Below, one piece after another: positions 26,614 through 34,302 of a stretch of DNA of 64,000 nucleotides. The notes under the pieces are model-generated. The model was not told the DNA's origin. It worked only from the letters and a program-made list of their open reading frames with translations, and ran no database searches. Numbering within the stretch: position 1 is the stretch's first letter; each line of letters opens with the position of its first letter. Origin of the DNA: Sphingomonas kyeonggiensis (GTDB lineage: Bacteria > Pseudomonadota > Alphaproteobacteria > Sphingomonadales > Sphingomonadaceae); the NCBI RefSeq assembly GCF_014204495.1, contig NZ_JACHLN010000003.1:186001-250000 (forward strand), written 5' to 3'. Both the position numbers and the translations under genes were made by a program.

Positions 26614-27312
26614 TCAGGCAGCGTCGACCATCACGATCTCGCTGTCCTCGATCGCGGTGACCTTGAGCACGGCAAGGTCGCTGATCGCAGCGCCGTCCCG
26701 GGCGTTGACCCGGACGCCGTCGATCTCGATCGCGCCGGTAGCGGGCACGAGATAGGCCTTGCGGTCCGCGCCCAGCGCATATTCGGCGGTCTCGCCGGCC
26801 TTGAGCGTGGCGCCGATCACCCGCGCATCGGTGCGGATCGGCAGTGCGTCATTGTCGTTCTCATAGCCCGAGGCGAGCGTGACGAAATGGCCCGAGCGAT
26901 CGCCCTTGGGGAAGGGCTTGGCGCCCCAGCTCGGCGCTTCGCCGTCGCGGGTCGGCACGATCCAGATCTGGAAGATCCGGGTGGTCACGTCCTCCAGATT
27001 GTATTCCGAGTGACGGATGCCGGTGCCGGCGCTCATCACCTGGACGTCGCCAGCCTCGGTACGGCCCTTGTTGCCCAGATTGTCCTGGTGGGTGATCGCG
27101 CCCTCGCGGACATAGGTGATGATCTCCATGTCGCGGTGCGGATGCGGCGGGAAGCCGGTCTGCGGCGCGATCGTGTCGTCGTTCCACACGCGCAGGTTGC
27201 CCCAGTGCATGCGGGCGGGATCATGATAGCCGGCGAACGAGAAGTGGTGCTTGGCGTCGAGCCAGCCGTGATTGGCGCCGCCGAGGCTGTCGTAAGGGCG
27301 AAGTTCGATCAT
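26614..27312 (-). CDS. Pirin-family protein (YhaK/YhhW-like)
   Basis: A 232-residue bicupin. The pirin metal site is intact: GFPPHPHRDMEIITYV gives His57 and His59, and SAGTGIRHSEYNLE gives His101 and Glu103. Bacterial pirins of this type bind Fe or Ni; some cleave quercetin, and others act as redox-sensitive proteins. The gene is divergent from a LysR regulator and has the shared 24-bp element 80 bp before its start. The same pairing, LysR regulator next to a pirin, is seen in E. coli yhaJ-yhaK. It converges with the antiporter gene. Confidence 0.93.
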   Translation of the reverse strand: MIELRPYDSLGGANHGWLDAKHHFSFAGYHDPARMHWGNLRVWNDDTIAPQTGFPPHPHRDMEIITYVREGAITHQDNLGNKGRTEAGDVQVMSAGTGIRHSEYNLEDVTTRIFQIWIVPTRDGEAPSWGAKPFPKGDRSGHFVTLASGYENDNDALPIRTDARVIGATLKAGETAEYALGADRKAYLVPATGAIEIDGVRVNARDGAAISDLAVLKVTAIEDSEIVMVDAA

Positions 27313-27390
27313 CTTGCATCTCCTGTGGGGTAGCGCTGGCCGCCCCTTGTGAGACTGGATTTAGGGCTTGCCCGCTTTATTGATCAGAGG

Positions 27391-27414
27391 GATAAAATCC
27401 TTCGAAACGTTCGA
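27391..27414 (-). promoter_or_regulatory. Shared 24-bp element, site A (pirin/LysR)
   Basis: GATAAAATC (27391-27399), ten bases, then TTCGA (27410-27414). On the minus strand it lies 80 bp before the pirin start and, on the plus strand, just before the LysR start. Same arrangement as sites B (29259), C (32064) and D (35971). Confidence 0.7.
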
Positions 27415-27426
27415 GGAAGTTGAATA

Positions 27427-28356
27427 GTGAATACGCCGGGCACGCCGACCTACGACCAGCTGCGCATCTTCCTGACGATCGTCGATACCGGCAGCTTCGC
27501 GGGCGCCGGGCGCAAGCTCAACCGGGCGGTTTCGGTCATCAGCTACGGCATCGCCAATCTCGAAGCGCAGCTCGGCATCCTGCTCTTCGAGCGCGAGGGC
27601 ACCCGCAAGCCGCAGCTCACCGTCGCCGGCCGCGCCCTGCTCGCCGAGGCGCGCAGCATCGCGCACGGCATGGACGGGCTGCGCGCCAAGGTGAAGGGGC
27701 TGCTCGACGGGCTGGAGGCCGAAGTCAGCCTGGCGGTGGACGTGATGCTGCCGGCCGAGCGGCTCGGCAAAGTGCTGCGCGCCTTTGCCCGCGAATATCC
27801 CACGGTGCAGCTGCGCCTGCATGTCGAGGCGCTGGGCGCGATCACGGCGATGGTGCTCGATCACGAAGCGGTGATCGGCATTTCGGGGCCGCTCTCGTCC
27901 GGCGTCGAGGGGATCGAGAGCATGGTGGCGGGATCGGTGCCGATGGTGCCGGTGGCTGCGCCCGATCACCCGCTCGGGCGGATGGAAGTGATCCCGCCGG
28001 GCGCCGGGCGCGACTATACCCAGCTCGTGCTGACCGACCGTTCGCGCTTCACCGAGGGGCAGGACTTCTCGGTCACCAGCCCCAAGACCTGGCGACTGGC
28101 CGATCTGGGCGCGAAGCACGCGCTGCTGCGCGAGGGGATCGGCTGGGGCAACATGCCGCTGCCGATGATCGAGGCGGACCTGGTGGCCGGCACGCTGATC
28201 CGGCTGGGGATGCCCGACCATGTCGGCGGCACCTATCGCTTCTCGGGCATCTGGCGCCGCGACACCCCGCCGGGGCCGGCGGCGGCGTGGCTGCTCGACC
28301 AGTTCGTCCAGCTCGGCGCGCATGATGCGGAGCTGGCGGGGATGACGGACGTTTAG
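27427..28356 (+). CDS. LysR-family regulator, YhaJ-like
   Basis: A 309-residue regulator with an N-terminal winged helix (QLRIFLTIVDTGSFAGAGRK, then LEAQLGILLFEREG) and a two-lobe ligand domain. By eye, SVISYGIANLEAQLGILLFE and GNMPLPMIEADLVAGTL resemble the matching regions of E. coli YhaJ, a LysR protein that controls the DoxX-family gene yqjF in response to aromatic or quinone-like compounds. The start is a GTG with GAGGAAG upstream. It diverges from the pirin gene over site A and probably regulates both directions. A REP-like element follows its stop codon. Confidence 0.92.
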   Translation: MNTPGTPTYDQLRIFLTIVDTGSFAGAGRKLNRAVSVISYGIANLEAQLGILLFEREGTRKPQLTVAGRALLAEARSIAHGMDGLRAKVKGLLDGLEAEVSLAVDVMLPAERLGKVLRAFAREYPTVQLRLHVEALGAITAMVLDHEAVIGISGPLSSGVEGIESMVAGSVPMVPVAAPDHPLGRMEVIPPGAGRDYTQLVLTDRSRFTEGQDFSVTSPKTWRLADLGAKHALLREGIGWGNMPLPMIEADLVAGTLIRLGMPDHVGGTYRFSGIWRRDTPPGPAAAWLLDQFVQLGAHDAELAGMTDV

Positions 28357-28365
28357 AATATAGCT

Positions 28366-28445
28366 GCTCCCCGGCGAACGCCGGGGCCCAGGGTTTCTCT
28401 GCTGTATCGCTCTGTTACCCTGGGCCCCGGCGTTCGCCGGGGAAC
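28366..28445. repeat. REP-like double palindrome, copy 2
   Basis: About 80 bp, matching copy 1 over both arms and the centre (CCCAGGGTTTCTCTG shared). The small palindromes here have loop GAA(C)/GTTC instead of TTTC. It lies between the converging LysR (ends 28356) and DUF1275 (ends 28456) genes. Confidence 0.85.
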
Positions 28446-28455
28446 AAGTAAGGCG

Positions 28456-29154
28456 TTACTTTGCCAGCGGCTCCCGCGCCGCGGGATGCAGCGCGCAGGC
28501 GGCGGTGCCGACCAGCACCATCGCGCCGGCAAGGATCAGCGGCGGGGTGAGCCCGTAGCGGTTGACCAGCACCGCCCCCAGCGCCGCGCCGAGGAAGATC
28601 GCCAGGACGCCGCCGATCCGCCGCGCCCAGTTGGGGTTGCTGCCGCCCGCGAAGTGCGAGTCCGCCGCCAGGCCGGTGAGCGTCAGCGTCAGCACCGTCG
28701 TCGTCAGGTCGGGCACCTTGAGCTGGCGGATCGTCGCGTTGCGGAAGCCCATCGCTACGCCCGTGAGCCCGATGATCGCGAACACGCTGGCGGTGGGCGA
28801 CTGGCTGGGAATGTCGAAGCCGATCGAGACGCCCGCCGCGATCCACAGCAAGGCTGCCTCCACCAGCGCCGCGACGATCAGCCAATGGTGCAGCGGTCGT
28901 CCCGCATGATGCTTGCCGATCCGCCCCGCGATCAGCGCGCCGATCAGGAAGGCCGCGATCGCGGCGACGAACGGCGCCACCCGGAAGCCCGGCGTACCGG
29001 CGGCGGCGAAACCGAGAAAGACGATGTTGCCGGTCATGTTGGCCGTGAACACCTTGCCCAGCCCGAGCACGCTGATCGCGTCGACCAGGCCGGTGGTGAC
29101 CGAGAGCAGCAGCAACAGCCAGGGGAGCGGAGTCGAGGATTTGGCGGCGGACAT
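28456..29154 (-). CDS. DUF1275 (YoaK-type) inner-membrane protein
   Basis: A 232-residue protein with about six helices. The DUF1275 signature is clear near the N-terminus: GLVDAISVLGLGKVFTANMT followed by GNIVFLGFA, and later GFRNATIRQLKVPDLTTTVL. The function of the family is unknown; members are often found with stress or transport genes. It is a single-gene unit with site B 106 bp before its start and a half REP palindrome in the same leader. Regulation by the neighbouring LysR protein is inferred. Confidence 0.9.
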   Translation of the reverse strand: MSAAKSSTPLPWLLLLLSVTTGLVDAISVLGLGKVFTANMTGNIVFLGFAAAGTPGFRVAPFVAAIAAFLIGALIAGRIGKHHAGRPLHHWLIVAALVEAALLWIAAGVSIGFDIPSQSPTASVFAIIGLTGVAMGFRNATIRQLKVPDLTTTVLTLTLTGLAADSHFAGGSNPNWARRIGGVLAIFLGAALGAVLVNRYGLTPPLILAGAMVLVGTAACALHPAAREPLAK

Positions 29155-29170
29155 GATGGGAACTCCCTTT

Positions 29171-29219
29171 TTTGATCTGGCTGTTTGATCTGGCTGTTCC
29201 CCGGCTTTCGCCGGGGAAC
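29171..29219. repeat. Tandem 13-mer and half REP palindrome upstream of DUF1275
   Basis: TTTGATCTGGCTG occurs twice in tandem (29171-29183 and 29184-29196), followed at once by a single 24-bp perfect REP-type palindrome (29196-29219; GTTCCCCGGC, TTTC, GCCGGGGAAC). It is one arm of the 80-bp element seen elsewhere, and falls in the leader of the DUF1275 gene. Confidence 0.7.
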
Positions 29220-29258
29220 GATTGGGGTCTAGGGCGCGCCCGATTTCGCAAACATCCG

Positions 29259-29282
29259 AATAAAATCAGCCCTATCATTCGA
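29259..29282 (-). promoter_or_regulatory. Shared 24-bp element, site B (DUF1275)
   Basis: AATAAAATC (29259-29267), ten bases, then TTCGA (29278-29282), 106 bp before the DUF1275 start, in the same orientation as sites A, C and D. Confidence 0.65.
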
Positions 29283-29295
29283 TATTATCGAAAGG

Positions 29296-30669
29296 TCAGA
29301 ACCGGAAATTGGCCTCCAGCCCCAGCATGGCGATCGTCTTCGCCGGTCCCGTCTCGCGGATGAAGGCGCCGGGCACGAAGGCGGAGAGCGATGCCGACAG
29401 CTCGAGCTCGGCAGTCGCCTGCCAGGCGACCGTCGCCTCGGCTTCCTTGCCGATGAAGCGGGCGCGACTGCCCCCCGCCGCGCGGATCAGATTGCCGGGA
29501 ATGTCATAGACGCCGTCGGTGCGGCTGTATCGCCAATAGGCCATGGCGGCGAGGCTGGCGGAGATGTCCCTGGCCAGTGTGGCGCTGACCCGGGGATTGA
29601 GGCTGACGATGTTGGTCGGCCCCACCGGCGACAGCTCGCCGAAATACTTCCCCTTGGGAAACAGCGCGTTGAAGGTGCCGAGCGTGCCGTTGCCGGGCTT
29701 GCCGTCGCCGCTGACCAGGTTGAAGCGCAGTGTCGCATCGGGCGCCAGCGGCGCGGCGGGAAAGCTGCGGCCGACTTCGGTGCCCAGCGTCCAGGCGGCG
29801 ATCCGTTCGCGCCCGAAGCGGCCGAACTGGGCGACACCCTCGACATTCCAGTGCCAGTCGCCCCGCGTGCCGTGCGAGCGCAGCCCGAAGCTGTGTCGCT
29901 CCTCGCGCCCGCTCACCCCGCCGAAGCGCGCGAGATCGTTGCGATAGCCGAGATAATAGAGGTCGAGCCCCGGCAGCACGCCGTACGCGCCCCAGAGCGA
30001 CTTGCTGTCCGAGGTCCGGTCGTCGAACGTCCCCGGCCGCGGCTGCACCGGACGGACCGCGAGCAGGCTCACCTTCGCCTTGCCGAGCGTCACATCCGCC
30101 CGCGCGCCGTCGAACGCGAGCGGGACATTGGGGCCATAGCGGGTGCCGATGAGCCGCTCGGTGCCGAGCGACAGCATCTGGCGCCCGGCGCGCAGGGTCA
30201 CCGGGCCGAGATCGACTTCGCCGAACCCCTGGAGCAGGTCCGCGCGGGTCTGGTCGACCGGCCCCGCTGCCGGCGCCACCCCCGCCGCATAGGCGGCGAT
30301 CGGCTGGACGAAGGCGCGCACCCGCCCGACATGGAGGTCGGCATAGGGCATGGCGCGCAGCCACAGATAGCCGTCGTCCGGCGCATCGGCTCCGCCCCAG
30401 AGATTGTCGCGGTAATTCTCGTTGCGGGCACGCAGCTCGATGCCGGTCGATAGCCAGGCGTCGTCGCCGAGCGGGATGTATTTGAACGGCCCGGTCCAGT
30501 GATGCGCGCGCTTCTCGGCGTCCTTGAGGTCGGACCAGTCCTCGTCATAGCGGGTGATGCTGAGCGTCGGCGCTTGCCAGGGTTCGTGATCCTGGGCGGC
30601 GGCTGGGGTGGTGGTGTTGAGGAAAAGGGCTGGCAGCAGGAGCGATGCTGCTCCTCCAAGCCTACCCAC
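29296..30669 (-). CDS. Alginate-export-family outer-membrane porin
   Basis: A 457-residue barrel protein with a signal peptide (1-25, TTPAAAQ) and a C-terminal strand ending in NFRF. Internal motifs fit the alginate_exp porin family, for example YADLHVGRVRAFVQPIAAYA, GEVDLGPVTLRAGRQML and ERLIGTRYGPN. Despite the name, most family members are general or aromatic-compound porins rather than alginate exporters, and no alginate genes are nearby. It overlaps the DoxX gene by 8 nt and is the last gene of the VOC-DoxX-porin operon under site C. Confidence 0.87.
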   Translation of the reverse strand: MGRLGGAASLLLPALFLNTTTPAAAQDHEPWQAPTLSITRYDEDWSDLKDAEKRAHHWTGPFKYIPLGDDAWLSTGIELRARNENYRDNLWGGADAPDDGYLWLRAMPYADLHVGRVRAFVQPIAAYAAGVAPAAGPVDQTRADLLQGFGEVDLGPVTLRAGRQMLSLGTERLIGTRYGPNVPLAFDGARADVTLGKAKVSLLAVRPVQPRPGTFDDRTSDSKSLWGAYGVLPGLDLYYLGYRNDLARFGGVSGREERHSFGLRSHGTRGDWHWNVEGVAQFGRFGRERIAAWTLGTEVGRSFPAAPLAPDATLRFNLVSGDGKPGNGTLGTFNALFPKGKYFGELSPVGPTNIVSLNPRVSATLARDISASLAAMAYWRYSRTDGVYDIPGNLIRAAGGSRARFIGKEAEATVAWQATAELELSASLSAFVPGAFIRETGPAKTIAMLGLEANFRF

Positions 30670-31084
30670 GCCGCCGCTCCCGCTCGGCGACCAGCGCCAC
30701 CAGCACGAACCCGCCGATCAGCCCGAGATGCTCGAAGAACGCGTTGGTCGCGCCGAACCGCTCCGCGCTGCCCGGCGCCATCGTCCAGAAGGCATTGGCG
30801 GTGATCGCGGCGAAGAAGGTGAACACGCCCAGCATCCCCGCACCCAGCCAGACCAGCCGGCCGCTCAGGATCAATGCCGGGCCGATCAGCTCGACCGCGA
30901 TGGTCAGCGCCGCCCAGAGCGCCGCCGGCTGCATGCCGAAATGCGCCTGCTCGGCGACGGCGCCGTGCCAGTCGGCCAGCTTGACCACCCCGCCCAGCAG
31001 ATAGGCGCCGCTGAGCGCCAGCCGGGCCAGGAACCAGGTCGGACGCCAGTCGAGCACGGCATCCACGAAGCGGGGCGTGTCCAT
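30662..31084 (-). CDS. DoxX-family inner-membrane protein
   Basis: A 140-residue protein with four helices. DoxX-type features are LARLALSGAYLLGGVVKLAD near the N-terminus and LTIAVELIGPALILSGRLVW in helix 2, ending in a basic tail RERRRG. The family includes E. coli YqjF and proteins linked to quinone or thiosulfate redox reactions. It lies 3 nt after the VOC-like gene and overlaps the porin gene, so the three are co-translated. Placement in a LysR/pirin neighbourhood matches the YhaJ-controlled DoxX gene in E. coli. Confidence 0.88.
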   Translation of the reverse strand: MDTPRFVDAVLDWRPTWFLARLALSGAYLLGGVVKLADWHGAVAEQAHFGMQPAALWAALTIAVELIGPALILSGRLVWLGAGMLGVFTFFAAITANAFWTMAPGSAERFGATNAFFEHLGLIGGFVLVALVAERERRRG

Positions 31085-31087
31085 CGC

Positions 31088-31990
31088 TCAGTTCTTCACG
31101 ACAGGTGCGTGGATCTCGGCGATATAGCCGCCGGGGAAGCGGACGATCGCGGCGTCGCGGTCCCCCTCGCGGTGCGCCGGCACCAAGGTCTCGACGCCCG
31201 CCGCCTTGGCCTTGTCGAGCGTCACGGTCAGGCTCGACACCTCATAGCCGGTCAGCTCGCGGCCATAGGGCCAGGGCAGCTGGCCGTCCGAGACCAGCAC
31301 CGTCATCTTGCCATAGCCCGAGGTCAGGCGGACGCGGCGATAGGTCTTGCCCGGCTGGCCGATCTCGACGCCCGGCGCGGCCTTGTCGTCCGACACGACC
31401 CTCGCATGGGCATAGCCGGTCCAGCTCTTGATAAAGGCATTGGCCGAGTCCGCGGTCAGGTAGACGCGGTTCTCCGGCACCGTCGCCAGCGGCGCGTAGT
31501 GCGGCTTGGCGGTGTGCCAGTAGAGCTGCATGTTCACCCCACCCGGCCACTGCACCACCACATCGCGACCGATCGGATCGGGAAAGCTGGTAATCAGCCG
31601 GCTCGCGCCATGGCCGAGGGCGGACGTCACCGCCGCATCGATATCATCGACCAGATAGCCGGTCCGCTCCGCCCCGAACGGATAGGGCACCGGCGTCACG
31701 AAACCGAACACCGAGAGGATGCCCACCGGCGTCAGCACCAGCTGCGAATTGGTCTGGCTGGCGGTCGGCGTGACCTGGAACACGCCCTTCTTGGTCGCAC
31801 TGCCGCCGAAGGTGGCGGTCACGCTGGTGACGAAGCGATCGAAATCCTCGGGCGCGACATAGACATGGGTGGAATCATATTCCGGCCCGATCGCATGATC
31901 GGCGCTGGCCTTGGGCGCCTGCTGGGCAAAGGAAGCGGCGGGGGAAAGCACGACCAAAGCGGTCGCGAGCAGGAAGGTGTGGCGGATCAT
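31088..31990 (-). CDS. Secreted glyoxalase/VOC-like protein
   Basis: A 300-residue protein with a signal peptide (1-22, PAASFAQ) and two VOC-type modules. The modules are seen in HVYVAPEDFDRFVTSVTATF, GRDVVVQWPGGVNMQLYWH and a second half NRVYLTADSANAFIKSWTGY with FPGGYIAEIHAPV. VOC folds hold glyoxalases, extradiol dioxygenases and resistance proteins; the metal ligands cannot be assigned with confidence. I use the ATG at 31990 in front of the signal peptide. It heads the VOC-DoxX-porin operon, 75 bp after site C. Confidence 0.8.
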   Translation of the reverse strand: MIRHTFLLATALVVLSPAASFAQQAPKASADHAIGPEYDSTHVYVAPEDFDRFVTSVTATFGGSATKKGVFQVTPTASQTNSQLVLTPVGILSVFGFVTPVPYPFGAERTGYLVDDIDAAVTSALGHGASRLITSFPDPIGRDVVVQWPGGVNMQLYWHTAKPHYAPLATVPENRVYLTADSANAFIKSWTGYAHARVVSDDKAAPGVEIGQPGKTYRRVRLTSGYGKMTVLVSDGQLPWPYGRELTGYEVSSLTVTLDKAKAAGVETLVPAHREGDRDAAIVRFPGGYIAEIHAPVVKN

Positions 31991-32046
31991 TTCAGCTACT
32001 CCGATGGGATGTGCACTGCCTCTGCGGACGGGTTTAGGCGCCGCCC

Positions 32047-32092
32047 GAAAGTCGAACGATCCGAATAAAATCATCGGAACCGTTCGACTTTC
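32047..32092 (-). promoter_or_regulatory. Shared element, site C, inside a long palindrome (VOC-DoxX-porin operon)
   Basis: AATAAAATC (32064-32072), ten bases, TTCGA (32083-32087), 75 bp before the VOC gene start. The site is framed by perfect 12-bp arms GAAAGTCGAACG (32047-32058) and CGTTCGACTTTC (32081-32092), which the other three sites do not have in full. Confidence 0.7.
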
Positions 32093-32100
32093 TGGAAGGG

Positions 32101-34029
32101 TCAGACTGCCCAGCAGCCGCAGCCGAGCGCGCCCCAGAAGCTCTGGACATCGGCGGCCGGCACCTTGGCACCGAGCGCGGCGGCGTGGTCATGGCCATGC
32201 ACCCCGCAGGCCGAGTGGCAGGCACAGGCAGCGGCAAGCTTCTTCGCGTCGTCGCGACGATAATGGCCACCAAAGGTCGCGACCGGCGACCAGTCGGGCA
32301 TAGCCCTGGGCGCCTTGGGGCCGAGCGGCGCGAAATCGCCCTCGCCATAGACCACCTTGCCACCGAGCACGGTCAGCACCGAGCGAAGATGCGCGATCTC
32401 ATCCTCGGCAACATGAAAATAGTCGTCCGAGAGCAAGGCGAGGTCGGCAAGCTGGCCCGCCTTGATCTGCCCCTTCTTGCCCACCTCGTTCGAGAACCAG
32501 GTGTTCCGCTCGGTCCACAGCCGCAGTGCGGTCTCGCGGTCGAGCCGGTTGCGCACCGGATAGAGCGCCATGCCGCCGACCGTCTTCGACGTGACCAGCC
32601 AGCTCAGCGACACCCAGGGATTGTAGCTGGCGACACGCGTAGCATCCGTCCCCGCCCCCACCGGCACGCCCGCATCGAGCATCCGGCGGATCGGCGGGGT
32701 CGCCTCGGCAGCCTTGGCGCCGTAGCGCTCGACGAAATACTCGCCCTGGAAGGCCATGCGGTGCTGCACGGCGATGCCGCCGCCGAGTGCCGCGATGCGA
32801 TCGATGTTGCGCTCGCTGATCGTCTCGGCATGGTCGAAGAACCAGTTGAGGCCCTTGAGCGGAATGTCGCGATTGACCTTCTCGAACACGTCGAGGGCGC
32901 GGCTGATCGTCTGGTCATAGGTGGCATGCATCCGCCACGGCCAGCGCCGCTCGGCAAGCAGGCGGATCACCGGCTCGAGATCGCCTTCCATCTCGGGCGG
33001 CATGTCCGGCCGGGCGACGCGGAAATCCTCGAAGTCCGCCGCCGAATAGACCAGCATCTCGCCCGCGCCATTGTGGCGATAGCTGTCATCGCCATCGCCC
33101 GGCCTGATCTGCGTCGACCAGGTCGCGAAGTCCTTCAGCTCTTCCTTCGGCTTCTGGGTGAACAAATTGTACGCGATGCGCAGCGTCAGCTCGCCATCCT
33201 TGTGGAGCTTCTCGACGATCTCGTAATCGTCCGGATAGTTCTGCGACCCGCCGCCGGCATCGATCACGCTGGTCACGCCGAGCGAATTGAGTTCGCGCAT
33301 GAAATGCTTGGTGCTGTTGAGCTGATATTCCGGCGGCAGCTTCGGCCCCTTGGCGAGCGTCGCATAGAGGATCGTGGCATTGGGCTGGGCGAGCAGCAGG
33401 CCGGTCGGGTTGCCCTGCGCATCGCGCAGGATCTCGCCGCCCGGCGGGTTCGGCGTGTTCCTGTCATAGCCCACCGCCCGCAGCGCCGCGGCGTTGAGCA
33501 GCGCGCGATCATAGAGGTGAAGGATGAAGACCGGGGTCTCCGGCGCGGCAGCGTTGATCTCGTCGAGCGTCGGCAGGCGCTTCTCGGCGAACTGGTGCTC
33601 GGTAAAGCCGCCGACCACCCGCACCCATTGCGGCGGCGGGGTGTTCTCGGCCTGCTTCTTGAGCATCGCCATCGCATCGGCCAGCGTCGGCACGCCTTCC
33701 CAGCGCAGCTCCATATTATAGTTCAGCCCGCCGCGGATCACGTGGATGTGGCTGTCGATCAGCCCGGGGATCAGGCGGCGCCCCTTGGCGTCGATCACCT
33801 GGGCATTCGGCGCGGCGGCGGCGCGGACCTCGCCCTCGGTGCCGACCGCGAGGAACTTGCCGTCGCGGATGGCGACGGCGTCGGCGACCGGGTTCTCGCG
33901 ATCGAGCGTAGTCACCTTGGCGTTGACGAGGATCAGGTCTTGGGGCGGGGTCATGGCGAAACTCTCGGAAATGGGCAGCAGGGCGGTGGAGGCGGCGGCG
34001 CCGGCAAGCGCCTGACGGCGGGAAATCAC
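32101..34029 (-). CDS. Amidohydrolase (YtcJ-like) with Cys/His-rich tail
   Basis: A 642-residue metal-dependent hydrolase of the amidohydrolase-3 group. A Tat-like leader (ISRRQALAGAAASTALL) is followed by the composite beta-sandwich and TIM barrel. Metal-site motifs include LIPGLIDSHIHVIRGG, WFFDHAETIS and GVPVGAGTDATRVASYNPW. The last ~45 residues form a separate tail, AAACACHSACGVHGHDHAAA and FWGALGCGCWAV, with five Cys and several His. That is unusual for the general family and looks like a metal or redox site. The gene overlaps the XapX gene by 4 nt and ends the operon behind site D. Confidence 0.88.
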   Translation of the reverse strand: MISRRQALAGAAASTALLPISESFAMTPPQDLILVNAKVTTLDRENPVADAVAIRDGKFLAVGTEGEVRAAAAPNAQVIDAKGRRLIPGLIDSHIHVIRGGLNYNMELRWEGVPTLADAMAMLKKQAENTPPPQWVRVVGGFTEHQFAEKRLPTLDEINAAAPETPVFILHLYDRALLNAAALRAVGYDRNTPNPPGGEILRDAQGNPTGLLLAQPNATILYATLAKGPKLPPEYQLNSTKHFMRELNSLGVTSVIDAGGGSQNYPDDYEIVEKLHKDGELTLRIAYNLFTQKPKEELKDFATWSTQIRPGDGDDSYRHNGAGEMLVYSAADFEDFRVARPDMPPEMEGDLEPVIRLLAERRWPWRMHATYDQTISRALDVFEKVNRDIPLKGLNWFFDHAETISERNIDRIAALGGGIAVQHRMAFQGEYFVERYGAKAAEATPPIRRMLDAGVPVGAGTDATRVASYNPWVSLSWLVTSKTVGGMALYPVRNRLDRETALRLWTERNTWFSNEVGKKGQIKAGQLADLALLSDDYFHVAEDEIAHLRSVLTVLGGKVVYGEGDFAPLGPKAPRAMPDWSPVATFGGHYRRDDAKKLAAACACHSACGVHGHDHAAALGAKVPAADVQSFWGALGCGCWAV

Positions 34030-34274
34030 GCCTCGTCCTTCCGGTTGGCGGGCAACCGGCCAAGGACATGATCGGCGCAGTCGCTGGTGACGAAGGCGAC
34101 CACTTCCTTGCGGTCGAAGATGCGCTTGGCGATCGGCACCAGCTGCTCGCCGAGCAGGATCCCCGCCAGGCCGAGCAAGGCGATCACCGGCGGGGCGGGA
34201 GAACGAACCCCAAGCAGGCTGTACACGACGCCGACCAGCAGACCGGCACCCAGCGAGAGAAAATAGGCTTTCAT
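34026..34274 (-). CDS. XapX-domain (DUF1427) membrane protein
   Basis: An 82-residue protein with two helices: AYFLSLGAGLLVGVVYSLLG and PAPPVIALLGLAGILLGEQL, the XapX/DUF1427 signature. A short cytoplasmic tail contains TSDCADHVLGRLP. No biochemical function is known to me for the family; the name comes from xanthosine-related genes. It lies 28 nt after the alpha/beta hydrolase and overlaps the amidohydrolase start as ATGA. Confidence 0.88.
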   Translation of the reverse strand: MKAYFLSLGAGLLVGVVYSLLGVRSPAPPVIALLGLAGILLGEQLVPIAKRIFDRKEVVAFVTSDCADHVLGRLPANRKDEA

Positions 34275-34302
34275 GGGGTTCGTCCTTCCGACTTGTGGGG
34301 GA

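Noticed and set aside
29296..30669. Alginate biosynthesis or export cluster
   Set aside because: The porin family name is historical; no alginate synthesis genes are nearby.
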